NCBI GenBank assembly: GCA_027365835.1
Contig: DAHXLU010000123.1
Location: 1-39,106 of the forward strand
Direction of reading: 5' to 3'
Origin: JAJZMA01 sp021850405
Lineage (GTDB): Bacteria > Chloroflexota > Dormibacteria > Aeolococcales > Aeolococcaceae
Length of the DNA: 39,106 nucleotides
Shown here: one piece after another, positions 17,039 through 25,445 of the stretch
How the letters are laid out: each line of letters starts with the position of its first letter
Position numbering within the stretch: the first letter of the stretch is position 1
Program-made: the position numbers and the translations under genes
The notes under the pieces: generated by a model
Databases searched by the model: none
What the model was told of the DNA's origin: nothing
Seen by the model: the letters and a program-made list of their open reading frames with translations, nothing else

Positions 17039-18790
17039 TCAGGGTCCACTCACAATTGTAAAAGTCCATATTGAGCTGTAGCTTTGCGCATATGCATCTG
17101 CCGGGATCACCGTGGAAAATGCCATGGTGATCACACATGGCCCCTCGCCGGTGCTGTTGGCTGCGCTGTAGATGACTGCAGCGGTTGGCGCAGTAGCGGC
17201 TGCGGGGAGCACCACACTGTAGGTAACACTGTTAGTGGGCAGATTGCAGTTCCCTGACCCCGCTGCCACTGAGGCTCCACTAAAGCTCGTCGCAGCAGTG
17301 GGCAGCACTGCACCACCAGCATCTGCGAAGGTGGTCGACGTAGCCTGGACGTTCCATCCGGAGCCGGTGCCCGTCATGTCACTAGGGTCGAGTGTGACTG
17401 AAGACGCAACTGATTGATCAAGACCCGTAAGTGTTGGTCCCGGCATGGAAATGCTTGCAGGAGCAGACAGGCTAAGTGCGCCTCCAGCGCAGGTATTGGT
17501 TGCCTGACTTAAGGTATTTGAAGTGCTGGTGGAATAGTTGGTATCGCCACTGTAGACTGCATCAATGCTGAATGGTCCACCTGCTGTTGGTAGAGTGACA
17601 GAACATGTAGCTTCGGCCTCATACACTGGGAGCGTCCCCTCAGCAATTGGTACAGCACTGCACAACACCACAGAGGATGAAGTATTGTTGAAGGTTATCG
17701 AGCCTGTTGGGGTAATAGTTGAACTGCTTCCACCTGACACAACAGCCGTAAACGTGACCACATCTGCGGGGTTTGCAGAGGTAGTCAGTGTGGTTGTTGA
17801 TGGAGCTGGACTGCCCCCCGTCGTACTGACAGTCTCGGAAACAGTGCCAGTGCTGGATGCATACGTGCTGTCGCCTCCGTAGGTTGCAGAAAAGGAATAA
17901 GTTCCGGCTGCATAGGTACCGATACTCAATGTGGCTACGCCAGAGGACACCGTACCCGCACCCAGGAAAGTAGTGCCGTCATAGAAGTCAACTGTGCCTG
18001 TGGCAGTTGATGGGGTGACCGTGGCTGTAAGCGTTATGGACTGGCTGGTAGTTGCTGGACTGGGTGAGGCTGCCAAGCTCACCGTTGAACTTGTTGACCC
18101 TGGACTATTAACAGTTTCGGTGACGGTACTGGAAGTACTACAGGCGTAGGTTGAGTCCCCAGTGTAAAATGCCGTGATGCTGTACACAAGCCCACCACCT
18201 TGCAACGTGCCGGCCGCGAGTGTAAGAGTGGCAACTCCTGCCACCACCGAGGCCGAGCCGAGTAACGAGTTCGCCCCTCCACCCCCCTCGAAGCTAACTG
18301 TACCCGTCGCAGTTGCCTTGGAAAGTGTAGCTGTCATGGTTATGGCATTCGCGGTAGTGGCAGGATTGGGGGATATCGAAAGCGTGACGCTGTCTTTTGT
18401 GGTCCCTCCACTGCATACGTTGAGCACCGTGTACCCAGTCCCGTAGCTCTTGGTCACAGCACTCAGGGTATAGGCACCGGCACTGAAGGTGCCTGCGGCT
18501 ACAGTAATCGAGGCACTCCCTCCTGTTGCTGTAGTCCCAGTCCCTAACGCCGTCGAGCCATAGTAAAAGGTGACCGTAACACCTCCAACTCCTACCAGCG
18601 AACTGTTTAGCACATTTGCCGTGAGGGTTACAGAGTCGGTAGCCAGCGCAGGATTAGGAGATGCTGTTAGGCTGGTAGTCCCACTCGGTGCAGGACCGGT
18701 CGCCAGTACAGTCCCGGAGGAAAAAGGAAGCAAGAAGCAGCCCAGAGCCATGCTACAGAACCCGAGCAGGAACCCGTGAGCTGTCCTCAT
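17039..18790 (-). CDS. Secreted protein with four Ig-like repeats and a WxL-like C-terminal domain
   Basis: The product is a 583-residue exported protein. A signal peptide at about 1-31 is followed by four bacterial Ig-like repeats at about 37-130, 132-229, 233-322 and 330-430. Each begins 'T/S..L..SPNPA...' and ends near 'Y.GD..Y..STS', a pattern of Big_3/Ig-like-5 modules. The last 140 or so residues differ: 'LSAPASISMPG', 'GSGWNVQATSTTF' (Trp479) and a final 'YSSIWTFTIVSGP'. These align with the two motifs of WxL domains, which bind peptidoglycan non-covalently in Firmicutes; a Phe replaces the second motif's Trp. Cysteines are few and paired near the end. A surface adhesin or structural role is inferred. 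No LPXTG or membrane tail is present. Confidence 0.7.
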   Translation of the reverse strand: MRTAHGFLLGFCSMALGCFLLPFSSGTVLATGPAPSGTTSLTASPNPALATDSVTLTANVLNSSLVGVGGVTVTFYYGSTALGTGTTATGGSASITVAAGTFSAGAYTLSAVTKSYGTGYTVLNVCSGGTTKDSVTLSISPNPATTANAITMTATLSKATATGTVSFEGGGGANSLLGSASVVAGVATLTLAAGTLQGGGLVYSITAFYTGDSTYACSTSSTVTETVNSPGSTSSTVSLAASPSPATTSQSITLTATVTPSTATGTVDFYDGTTFLGAGTVSSGVATLSIGTYAAGTYSFSATYGGDSTYASSTGTVSETVSTTGGSPAPSTTTLTTSANPADVVTFTAVVSGGSSSTITPTGSITFNNTSSSVVLCSAVPIAEGTLPVYEAEATCSVTLPTAGGPFSIDAVYSGDTNYSTSTSNTLSQATNTCAGGALSLSAPASISMPGPTLTGLDQSVASSVTLDPSDMTGTGSGWNVQATSTTFADAGGAVLPTAATSFSGASVAAGSGNCNLPTNSVTYSVVLPAAATAPTAAVIYSAANSTGEGPCVITMAFSTVIPADAYAQSYSSIWTFTIVSGP

Positions 18791-19446
18791 GCCGAAAGCA
18801 TAGCATTGACCCCAAACAAGACAATCACGACTAGGTAACGGCTACATCCAAACACGGCTTCCTTCAGTCCCAGCCCCCGTGCCATCTTCCATCTGTTTCC
18901 TCCTGATGAGACTTAAGGCTCCCGGAAACGTGTGCGCAGCCAAGGGACTAGGTGAGCACCGTCAGAGAGGCACGTGAGGAAAAACTTCATGCACGGCTTG
19001 CTGAGTGGCAGCTGGGGAGGGCCAAGGGCCTAACCAGTAGCCTCGCCTGCTCTACCCGGGGCGGTGCCATGCGGCCATGGCAAGGACCAGCGACCAGGTC
19101 AGGATGGAGAAAACAGGAGGGTTTCTCCATCGCCGCGGGGTGCCCGGCTCCAGCACTCTTCTGTCGCTCATAGCTGACCCCTTCCAGAAAACCAGTAAAC
19201 GCCAACGCCAACCTTGCGTGTCCCGACCTACGGGCCTAAAGGTAGCCCACCTCCCAATCTAGCGCTTCCTGATGCGCCAAAAGTAGCCATCGTGGAATGC
19301 ATCGGTTGCAGCACAGTAACAAGAATCCGTGCACTGGAAACTGGCCGACCGCCCATCCTTGCCCATGTGGTAGTGGCCGCACAGCCTTCCTACTGCAGGC
19401 CAGAGCAGATATCCCTCAAACCGCGCAAGAACCGGAGGCCCAAAGA
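18791..19446. other. Intergenic region of about 650 bases
   Basis: This region lies between the Ig-like gene start and the stop of the rRNA methyltransferase. It must contain the Ig-like gene promoter. The open frames in it are short, overlap each other on both strands and show no family resemblance. I see no RNA gene or clear rho-independent terminator. Confidence 0.4.
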
Positions 19447-20760
19447 CTACTCCCGCACGAGCGTCGCAACACACTCCACATGCCAGGTCTGGGGGAACAT
19501 GTCCACCTTCGCCAGATAAGACAGGCGATAGGGCCCTGAGACACATAGCAGCCTCAGGTCGCGTGCGAGGGTAGCCGGATCACAGGAGACGTAGACAATC
19601 CGCGCGGGACCAGCCAGCGCCAGGGCAGCCACCACCTTGCTACTGCATCCTGCCCGCGGCGGATCCACCAGAACTGCATCGGGATTGTGCTGGGAGAGCA
19701 GGGACGAAAGCACATCATCAACTGAGGCACGGATAAACTCCACCTCTCCTTCCACACCATTCAGTTCCATATTGAGTCTGCCCATGCGTGCAGCGGCGGG
19801 ATTCTCCTCTATACATATAACCCTGCTGCCACTGCCTGCAAGCTCAACCGCAAGCACTCCTATGCCTGCATAGGCATCGATCACGGTGCACCCACCCATG
19901 TCGCCAAGCTGGGTAAGGATACACCCATAAAGCTGTTCCATCATCTCCCGGTTTACCTGGATGAAAGACTCGGGGCTAACCCTATAGCTGTGCCCCCGCC
20001 ACTCCAGCGAGGTGGTACTGTTGCTCCAGTTCACCCCGGCCGGCAGGGCCCTTTCCTGCAAGGAGAGATCAGCCTCTTTCAGCGCCCGCGCTGGCTTGGT
20101 GGCCAGCAGCAGCTCCTTCCCGCCTGCGCCGACAGTCAGATGCAGCACGGTAGCGTCCCTGGCAGCAGCTGCTATCTGCTCCAGCTCTGGGAGTGCCTCG
20201 GTGATGGCTCTATGGTGGATAAGGCAGTCCTGCACGGCGATGGGCGTCCAGCTCCTGGCCCGGTTGAACCCGAGCCGTGCCCCGCTCTCACTGCGCAATA
20301 CATGGAATTCTCCCCTCCACCGGTAGCGCCACGGGTCCAGAGCAGGAAACAACCCCATCTGGGAGGGGGTGAGTGTTATTCCCTGTCGCCCAAGCTGCTC
20401 CACCACCGCTTCAACCTTCAGCTGGAACTGTCGCTCGTAGGCTATGTGCTGCAACTGACAGCCGCCACACTCCGGCACATAGGGACAGGGGGGGGGCACC
20501 CGGTCTGGTGACGGATCGCTGACCGATTTCACCCTCCCAAACCAGGTATGGGCACGGTGGGTTTGCACCTCAACCTCAACCAGCTCGCCGGGAATACCTC
20601 CCTCTACCATCACTTTTGTGCCGCAGGGAGCAGTTGAGAGGCAAAGACCGCCGTGCACGAACTTTCCCAGGGTAGCGCTAAAAGAGAACCCTGGATACAC
20701 AGTTCCCCAGTGCGTCCTGCCGCCGGATACCGTACTGCCTGGCCGACCCGTGCCTGTCAC
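19447..20760 (-). CDS. RlmD/TrmA-family 23S rRNA (uracil-5-)-methyltransferase
   Basis: The 437-residue SAM-dependent RNA m5U methyltransferase has a TRAM RNA-binding domain at about 25-80. A 4Fe-4S site follows, formed by Cys92, Cys98 and Cys101 ('PCPYVPECGGC') with Cys179 ('VQDC'). The C-terminal Rossmann domain includes 'VIDAYAGIGVLAVELA', the 'DPPRAGC' loop and the catalytic nucleophile Cys393 in 'YVSCDPATLARD'. The iron-sulfur cluster points to the RlmD/RumA type rather than the cluster-free TrmA, but the target uridine cannot be fixed from sequence. The GTG start overlaps the gatB stop by 4 nt (GTGA), making it the last gene of the gat operon. A start a little further in, before the TRAM domain, is also possible. 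Confidence 0.87.
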   Translation of the reverse strand: MTGTGRPGSTVSGGRTHWGTVYPGFSFSATLGKFVHGGLCLSTAPCGTKVMVEGGIPGELVEVEVQTHRAHTWFGRVKSVSDPSPDRVPPPCPYVPECGGCQLQHIAYERQFQLKVEAVVEQLGRQGITLTPSQMGLFPALDPWRYRWRGEFHVLRSESGARLGFNRARSWTPIAVQDCLIHHRAITEALPELEQIAAAARDATVLHLTVGAGGKELLLATKPARALKEADLSLQERALPAGVNWSNSTTSLEWRGHSYRVSPESFIQVNREMMEQLYGCILTQLGDMGGCTVIDAYAGIGVLAVELAGSGSRVICIEENPAAARMGRLNMELNGVEGEVEFIRASVDDVLSSLLSQHNPDAVLVDPPRAGCSSKVVAALALAGPARIVYVSCDPATLARDLRLLCVSGPYRLSYLAKVDMFPQTWHVECVATLVRE

Positions 20761-22265
20761 TCAGCTGACAGCAGCTCGCGCAGAAGCTGGGTCACTGCGC
20801 GGGCATCTGCCCGGCCTCTCGTCAGCTTCATTACCCCTCCAACCAGTGACTGTAGTGCAGCCTCCTTGCCTCCCTGGAAATCTGCCACCGATTTGGGATT
20901 GGCGGCAATAACCTCCTCTGCCATGCGGCGAAGCTCAGCAGCATCCGAAACCATGGAAAGGCCGCGGCTCTGCACCAGATCGTCCAGATCGCCACCGGAA
21001 AGGAAGAGCTCCTCCAGAAGTGCCTTGGCAGTAGTCCCGTTTATGCTGCCTTTTTCTACCAGATTGCCCAGCCTTACAAGCCCGGCCACTCCAAGCCCGC
21101 TCTCTGCCAGACGCGTACGGTGCTCCGTCTCCAGCTTTGCAACATCGCCAAGGAGCCAGCGGCTGGCTGCCTGTGGAGGCAGGCCACCTGCAACAACTGC
21201 CTCAAAGGTATCGGCCGAGGCCCTTGTCGCGGTGAGCACCCCAGCCTCGTAGGAAGACAAGCCAAACTGTGTTACCAGTCGTGCTGCCTTCTGCTCTGGC
21301 AGCTCGGGCATCTGGCTTGTGATCTCCTCTACCAGCTGCCGTGAAATCTGCAGTGGGGGCAGATCTGGCTCTGGAAAGTAGCGATAATCAGCCGCATACT
21401 CCTTGGTCCGCTGCGAGACGGTACGTGACTCAGTCTCTACCCAGCCACGTGTCTCCTGGAGGGGCTTCTCTCCCATGTCCAGCAGCCCTGCCTGCCGCGC
21501 TATCTCATACTGGATCGCACGGTGGACAGCACGGAAAGAGTTCATATTCTTTATCTCTACCTTCACTCCCAGCTGTGAATCACCGGGCGGCCGCAGGGAG
21601 ACATTGGCATCGCAGCGCATGGAGCCAGTCTCCAGATTGCCATCATTCACTCCAAGGTAGGTGAGAATCTGGCGCAATCTCACCAGATACTCCCGCGCTT
21701 CCTCTGCGCTGCGCAGATCCGGCTCCCCCACTATCTCCATGAGCGGCACCCCGCACCGGTTGTAGTCTATGGCAGAGCTGGCAGCCGTATGCAGCACTGA
21801 ACCCGCATGCTGCAGCGTGCCGGTATCTTCCTCCAGGTGCACCCTGGTGATCCCGGCCCTTACCCTGCGACCCTCCAGCTCGAAAGACAGATGCCCGTTC
21901 AGGGAGAGCGGCATATCGTACTGGGAGATCTGATACCCCTTTGGCAGGTCCGGATAAAAGTAGTTCTTGCGGTCAAACTTGCTCTCTTCCGGGATGGTGC
22001 AATTAAGCGCCAGTGCAGTCAGAATCGTGTATTCCACGGCCTTGCGGTTCATCACTGGAAGGGCCCCTGGCAGTCCCATGCAGACAGGACAGACATTGGT
22101 GTTGGGCGGCATCTGCGCGTAGTCAGCCCTGCAGCCACAGAACATCTTGCTCTCTGTAAGCAGCTGCGCATGCACCTCAAGCCCTATGACAGCTTCGTAT
22201 TTCGCAGATATGCCAGGAGCCCCACCATCTTCTACCGCAGGGCCGGCGGTCACCTGGGATGCCAT
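20757..22265 (-). CDS. gatB: Asp-tRNA(Asn)/Glu-tRNA(Gln) amidotransferase subunit B
   Basis: GatB is the tRNA-binding and kinase subunit of GatCAB, which converts misacylated Glu-tRNA(Gln) and/or Asp-tRNA(Asn) to the amide forms. The protein has 502 residues. The cradle domain begins 'YEAVIGLEVHAQL', then has the zinc-binding cysteine pairs 'CGC' and 'CPVC', and the GatB signature 'YPDLPKGYQISQYD'. A helical linker and a YqeY-like tail domain occupy about 350-502, with 'KALLEELF' and 'NPKSVADFQGGKEAALQSLVG'. The ATG overlaps the gatA stop by 1 nt (TGATG). A 22-residue N-terminal extension precedes the conserved core. Confidence 0.96.
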   Translation of the reverse strand: MASQVTAGPAVEDGGAPGISAKYEAVIGLEVHAQLLTESKMFCGCRADYAQMPPNTNVCPVCMGLPGALPVMNRKAVEYTILTALALNCTIPEESKFDRKNYFYPDLPKGYQISQYDMPLSLNGHLSFELEGRRVRAGITRVHLEEDTGTLQHAGSVLHTAASSAIDYNRCGVPLMEIVGEPDLRSAEEAREYLVRLRQILTYLGVNDGNLETGSMRCDANVSLRPPGDSQLGVKVEIKNMNSFRAVHRAIQYEIARQAGLLDMGEKPLQETRGWVETESRTVSQRTKEYAADYRYFPEPDLPPLQISRQLVEEITSQMPELPEQKAARLVTQFGLSSYEAGVLTATRASADTFEAVVAGGLPPQAASRWLLGDVAKLETEHRTRLAESGLGVAGLVRLGNLVEKGSINGTTAKALLEELFLSGGDLDDLVQSRGLSMVSDAAELRRMAEEVIAANPKSVADFQGGKEAALQSLVGGVMKLTRGRADARAVTQLLRELLSAE

Positions 22266-23767
22266 CAGAGAGCCTCCCCGGTTGTGAGAGTGTGAGGCAA
22301 CTTTGGTGCTTCATCCTTCCACCCCGAGGCCTCCTCATATGCATGGGCGACCCGCAGTACCATGGCATCTGCAAGGCGCGGTCCTATTACCTGCAGCCCC
22401 ACCGGCAACCCATCCTCAAAGCCACACGGTATTGAGATTCCGGGGAGCCCGGCAAGGTTCACCGGAACGGTCAGGACATCACACATATACATGGAGAGGG
22501 CATCGCTCTTGGCGCCCAGGGGAAAGGCAACAGATGGAGACGTTGGAGCGATCAGGGCGTCGACTTTCGAGAACACCGTGCTGAACTCGTTTGCAATCAG
22601 AGACCGGACCTGCTGTGCCTTCCGGTAGTAGGCATCGTAGTAGCCGTGGGAAAGGACATAGGTGCCCAGCATTATCCTCCGCTTTACCTCAGGGCCAAAC
22701 CCCTTTCTCCTTGTCTCAAGGTACATCTCGGTAAGAGGGGCCAGTTCTGAAGGCAGCCGGTTTCCATATCGGACGCCATCAAAGCGGGCAAGGTTTGAGG
22801 AACACTCAGCCGGAGCAATCACGTAGTAGGTGGAAAGCCCCAGATCCGTACTGGGCAGTGACACCTCCTCAATGATGGCTCCCTGCTCCTGGTAGAGAGC
22901 AATAGCCGCTTCAACCGCAGCTCTTACACCAGGGGAAAGGGCTGAGCCCATATACTCCCGGGGGACCCCCAGTCTCAGGCCCGCAACACCAGCAGAAAGC
23001 TGCGGAACAGGATCCTCAACTGGGTCAGACAGCGTAGTGCTGTCCATGGGATCCGCCCCCGCCATCTCCCGGTATAGCAGCGCTGCATCTTCCACCCGGC
23101 GGGTAAACGGACCAATCTGGTCAAGTGAAGACGCAAAGGCGATGAGCCCGTAGCGCGATACCCTGCCGTAGGTTGGCTTGAACCCAACTACCCCACACAG
23201 CGATGCTGGCTGGCGAATGGAACCACCCGTATCAGTGCCCAGGCTACAGGGGACGCTGCGTGCTGCCACAGTGGCAGCACTCCCGCCGCTGCTGCCGCCC
23301 GGAGAGCACGCCGGATCCCAGGGATTGCCCGTGGGGCCATAACCAGAATTCTCGGTTGAAGATCCCATGGCGAACTCATCACAGTTTGTCTTTCCAACAA
23401 ACACCATTCCTGCCGCCTTGAGGCGCGCAACCGCAGTTGCGGTATAGGGCGAGGTAAAGCCTTCCAGGAGCCGTGAGCCTGCAGTTACAGGCTGGTTCTC
23501 AAGGCACAGGACATCCTTTAGCGCGATTGGGATACCGGAAAGCAGAGACACCTTCTCGTCGGCCAGCCGTGCCCTGTCTGAGGCACGGGCGCTATCGAGT
23601 GCATGCTCGCGCATCTGGGAAAGGTACGCATGCAGGGCCGGCTCCCAGGTATCGATACTGTCGAGTGCTGCCCCAGTCAGCTCCTCTGAGGATAATTCCT
23701 TTTTCTCGAGCGCCTGGGCAAGCCGGGTTATCGACCAGTTGCCTGTTCCTGCTACTGCAGCCGTCAC
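22265..23767 (-). CDS. gatA: Asp-tRNA(Asn)/Glu-tRNA(Gln) amidotransferase subunit A
   Basis: GatA is the amidase-signature glutaminase that frees ammonia for GatB. It has 500 residues. The Ser-cisSer-Lys triad is visible: Lys84 in 'GIPIALKD', the cis-Ser Ser159 in 'SPGGSSGGSAA' and the nucleophile Ser183 in 'GTDTGGSIRQPA'. These are all offset by 5 from the well-studied S. aureus enzyme. 'VGFKPTYGRVSRYGL' follows as expected. The GTG start overlaps the gatC stop by 4 nt. Context (gatC before, gatB after) makes this GatA rather than another amidase-signature hydrolase. Confidence 0.96.
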   Translation of the reverse strand: MTAAVAGTGNWSITRLAQALEKKELSSEELTGAALDSIDTWEPALHAYLSQMREHALDSARASDRARLADEKVSLLSGIPIALKDVLCLENQPVTAGSRLLEGFTSPYTATAVARLKAAGMVFVGKTNCDEFAMGSSTENSGYGPTGNPWDPACSPGGSSGGSAATVAARSVPCSLGTDTGGSIRQPASLCGVVGFKPTYGRVSRYGLIAFASSLDQIGPFTRRVEDAALLYREMAGADPMDSTTLSDPVEDPVPQLSAGVAGLRLGVPREYMGSALSPGVRAAVEAAIALYQEQGAIIEEVSLPSTDLGLSTYYVIAPAECSSNLARFDGVRYGNRLPSELAPLTEMYLETRRKGFGPEVKRRIMLGTYVLSHGYYDAYYRKAQQVRSLIANEFSTVFSKVDALIAPTSPSVAFPLGAKSDALSMYMCDVLTVPVNLAGLPGISIPCGFEDGLPVGLQVIGPRLADAMVLRVAHAYEEASGWKDEAPKLPHTLTTGEAL

Positions 23768-24150
23768 TCCTGGATTGCTCCGACGAGAAAATGGTCCCCC
23801 TGCCGTGCGGGGGCGTTGGCCAGGACCAGTTCCACCGGAAGTGATGGGGTAGTCACGTCCTCCCTCCAGCTGTTGGCAGTCTCCCCGACCCTTGCCATCT
23901 CTGCCACCGATTCTGTATTCACAGCTGCAATGGCCGAAATATGCGAAAGGATGACTGAAAGCTCCTTCTGGAGCTGCTCCAGCTCACCTCTTTCCAGGCC
24001 CAGCCGGGCAAGCGTCGCCACCTCCGCAACCTGGGCGAGACTCAGTTCCCCCTCCCCGGCACCCTCTTCCCGGGACGAGTGGCCGAGGTCGACTCCAGTA
24101 CCAGCAGCTCCTGTCCCCTCTACTTCCCTGCTCATCTCCATCTGTCCCAT
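23764..24150 (-). CDS. gatC: Asp-tRNA(Asn)/Glu-tRNA(Gln) amidotransferase subunit C
   Basis: GatC is the small subunit that clamps GatA to GatB. It has 128 residues, about 30 more than typical. The conserved core starts near residue 36 ('LSLAQVAEVATLARLGLE'), has the helix 'LQKELSVILSHISAIAAVNT', and ends 'REDVTTPSLPVELVLANAPARQGDHFLV', which is diagnostic of the family. The N-terminal 35 residues are Gly/Glu/Ser-rich and may be a lineage extension or indicate a later start. The ATG at 24150 overlaps the stop of the acetyltransferase gene (TAATG). Confidence 0.92.
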   Translation of the reverse strand: MGQMEMSREVEGTGAAGTGVDLGHSSREEGAGEGELSLAQVAEVATLARLGLERGELEQLQKELSVILSHISAIAAVNTESVAEMARVGETANSWREDVTTPSLPVELVLANAPARQGDHFLVGAIQE

Positions 24151-24731
24151 TATCGCTGCACGCCGGCCCCGCCTGCAGGGATTGCCTCCACCTTGCCTGG
24201 GTACCAGACCAGCACTTCCTGGGGTGGAGGAAGGAAACCCGCCCTTTTGTAAAGGGAGACGGCACTGCTGTTGCCCTTTCCGGTCCAGGCGGAGGCAAAG
24301 GTAACCCCTCTCTCTTCAAAGAGGGCCACTGCCGCCGCCACGAGGGCGGTACCAACCCCCTGTCCACGCAGCTGCGGAACAACGTACAGCTGCGCCACCT
24401 CTCCCTCCAGACCGGTGCCAGGGTCAAAAATTACACACCAGCAGATACCAACTGTCTTGCTGTCGCTTTCGGTCCTGGCCAGAAAGATGTGGTTTTCGCC
24501 CACAAATGACTCCCTGGGCAGCTCCACCCGGGCTGCTATCTGCTCGAGGCTCTGGTGCGGCAGGGAAAAGTACTGCTGGTCCTCATGTTCCAGGAGGGCC
24601 AGCATCTGAGTGATCTGCTGCGCCTCATCATGAGAGAGCGAGCCAGGGTGAGCCCGCAGGATGGAGACCATTCCCTGATAATACGGGGCGCGGCAATATC
24701 CCTGACAGGGAGGGATGGAGGAAGGCAGCAT
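24150..24731 (-). CDS. GNAT-family N-acetyltransferase
   Basis: The 193-residue acetyl-CoA-dependent acetyltransferase has its GNAT core at about 80-180. Motif A 'LYVVPQLRGQGVGTALV' contains the R/Q-x-x-G-x-G/A pyrophosphate loop. Motif B, 'SLYKRAGFLP', is the usual ending. Substrate is unknown. It is the first gene of the gat operon, and its stop overlaps the gatC start, so it is co-translated with an aminoacyl-tRNA amidation system. That may be coincidence or reflect a role in translation. A downstream ATG at 24671 (MVSILRAH) is a plausible alternative start, because the first ATG has no ribosome site. Confidence 0.8.
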   Translation of the reverse strand: MLPSSIPPCQGYCRAPYYQGMVSILRAHPGSLSHDEAQQITQMLALLEHEDQQYFSLPHQSLEQIAARVELPRESFVGENHIFLARTESDSKTVGICWCVIFDPGTGLEGEVAQLYVVPQLRGQGVGTALVAAAVALFEERGVTFASAWTGKGNSSAVSLYKRAGFLPPPQEVLVWYPGKVEAIPAGGAGVQR

Positions 24732-24805
24732 GCAAGCGGCAGGAGAAAGGCATGCGGGGACCCAGGATTCGCCCGCTGGGCCGGGTCAGCACTCACCAGG
24801 GCCGT

Positions 24806-24820
24806 CATAATGTGAAGAAG
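24806..24820 (+). promoter_or_regulatory. Possible -10 element next to a leaderless start
   Basis: CATAAT (24806-24811) lies 9 nt before the ATG at 24821 and directly before the GTG at 24812. This could start a leaderless or very short-leader transcript. No clear -35 is present, so this is a weak call. Confidence 0.25.
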
Positions 24821-25270
24821 ATGCCAGACGATGAACCTGCACAAACCAGGATTAGTGAAACCGGCCTTGCCGCGCTCCAGGCTGCACTGCCGGGCCTGGC
24901 CCGGCTAATGCCGGAGATAGCTGACCGCTGGTGGAAGTGCAACTTTGCAGCCAGAGCTGGCGCCTGGACCAACTCACAGTGGCAGCTCCGGCAGGGAGAC
25001 AAACTGCTTCGGCTATGCGCAGTCACCCGTCCAAAGTACAAAGAGGACCTGGATGCCTTCATGGAGCAGTATTCGAAGCCTCTGCATGCTGCAATCGCGA
25101 GCAGGGATCTTCCCCTCTTCAACACGCTGTTTGACCAGGCGGTGCAGGAAGCAAACCGCTACCACGAGAGCTGGAACAAGGCCCACATACAGTGGGCGCT
25201 ACCAGAGACACCGCCCCCTGGCATCCGCTTTGTCCCGGACCCTCTCCCCGCGCCTGGCAGTAACACGTAA
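24812..25270 (+). CDS. Hypothetical soluble protein, possible leaderless gene
   Basis: The product has about 150 residues, with no signal peptide or membrane segment. It is mostly helical and Trp-rich: 'DRWWKCNFAARAGAWTNSQWQL', a middle 'KLLRLCAVTRPKYKEDLDAFMEQY', 'PLFNTLFDQAVQEANRYHESWNKAHIQW' and a Pro-rich tail. The first part (to about residue 40) looks like a helical bundle. I do not recognise a family. The start may be GTG 24812 or ATG 24821; an upstream start at 24752 would include a segment that looks untranslated. It lies divergent from the gat operon and upstream of dnaK, with 175 nt between. Confidence 0.6.
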   Translation: MKKMPDDEPAQTRISETGLAALQAALPGLARLMPEIADRWWKCNFAARAGAWTNSQWQLRQGDKLLRLCAVTRPKYKEDLDAFMEQYSKPLHAAIASRDLPLFNTLFDQAVQEANRYHESWNKAHIQWALPETPPPGIRFVPDPLPAPGSNT

Positions 25271-25445
25271 TACGCCTCCTGCCAGGCCAAGATGGAGCCC
25301 TCTCCCCCACACCGGCAGTCCTGCGCCCAAAGACCGTGCGATGTTTACCAGCCGTTGATCTGGGGTATCCCATTCCCGTGGACAGCAAAGGGGGAGGCGG
25401 ATGTCCCAAGATGTAGGTGAACAGCTTTTTTGGAGATGTAAGTAG

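Noticed and set aside
25271..25445. Heat-shock operator (CIRCE or HAIR) upstream of dnaK
   Set aside because: Neither TTAGCACTC-N9-GAGTGCTAA nor the HspR repeat is present.
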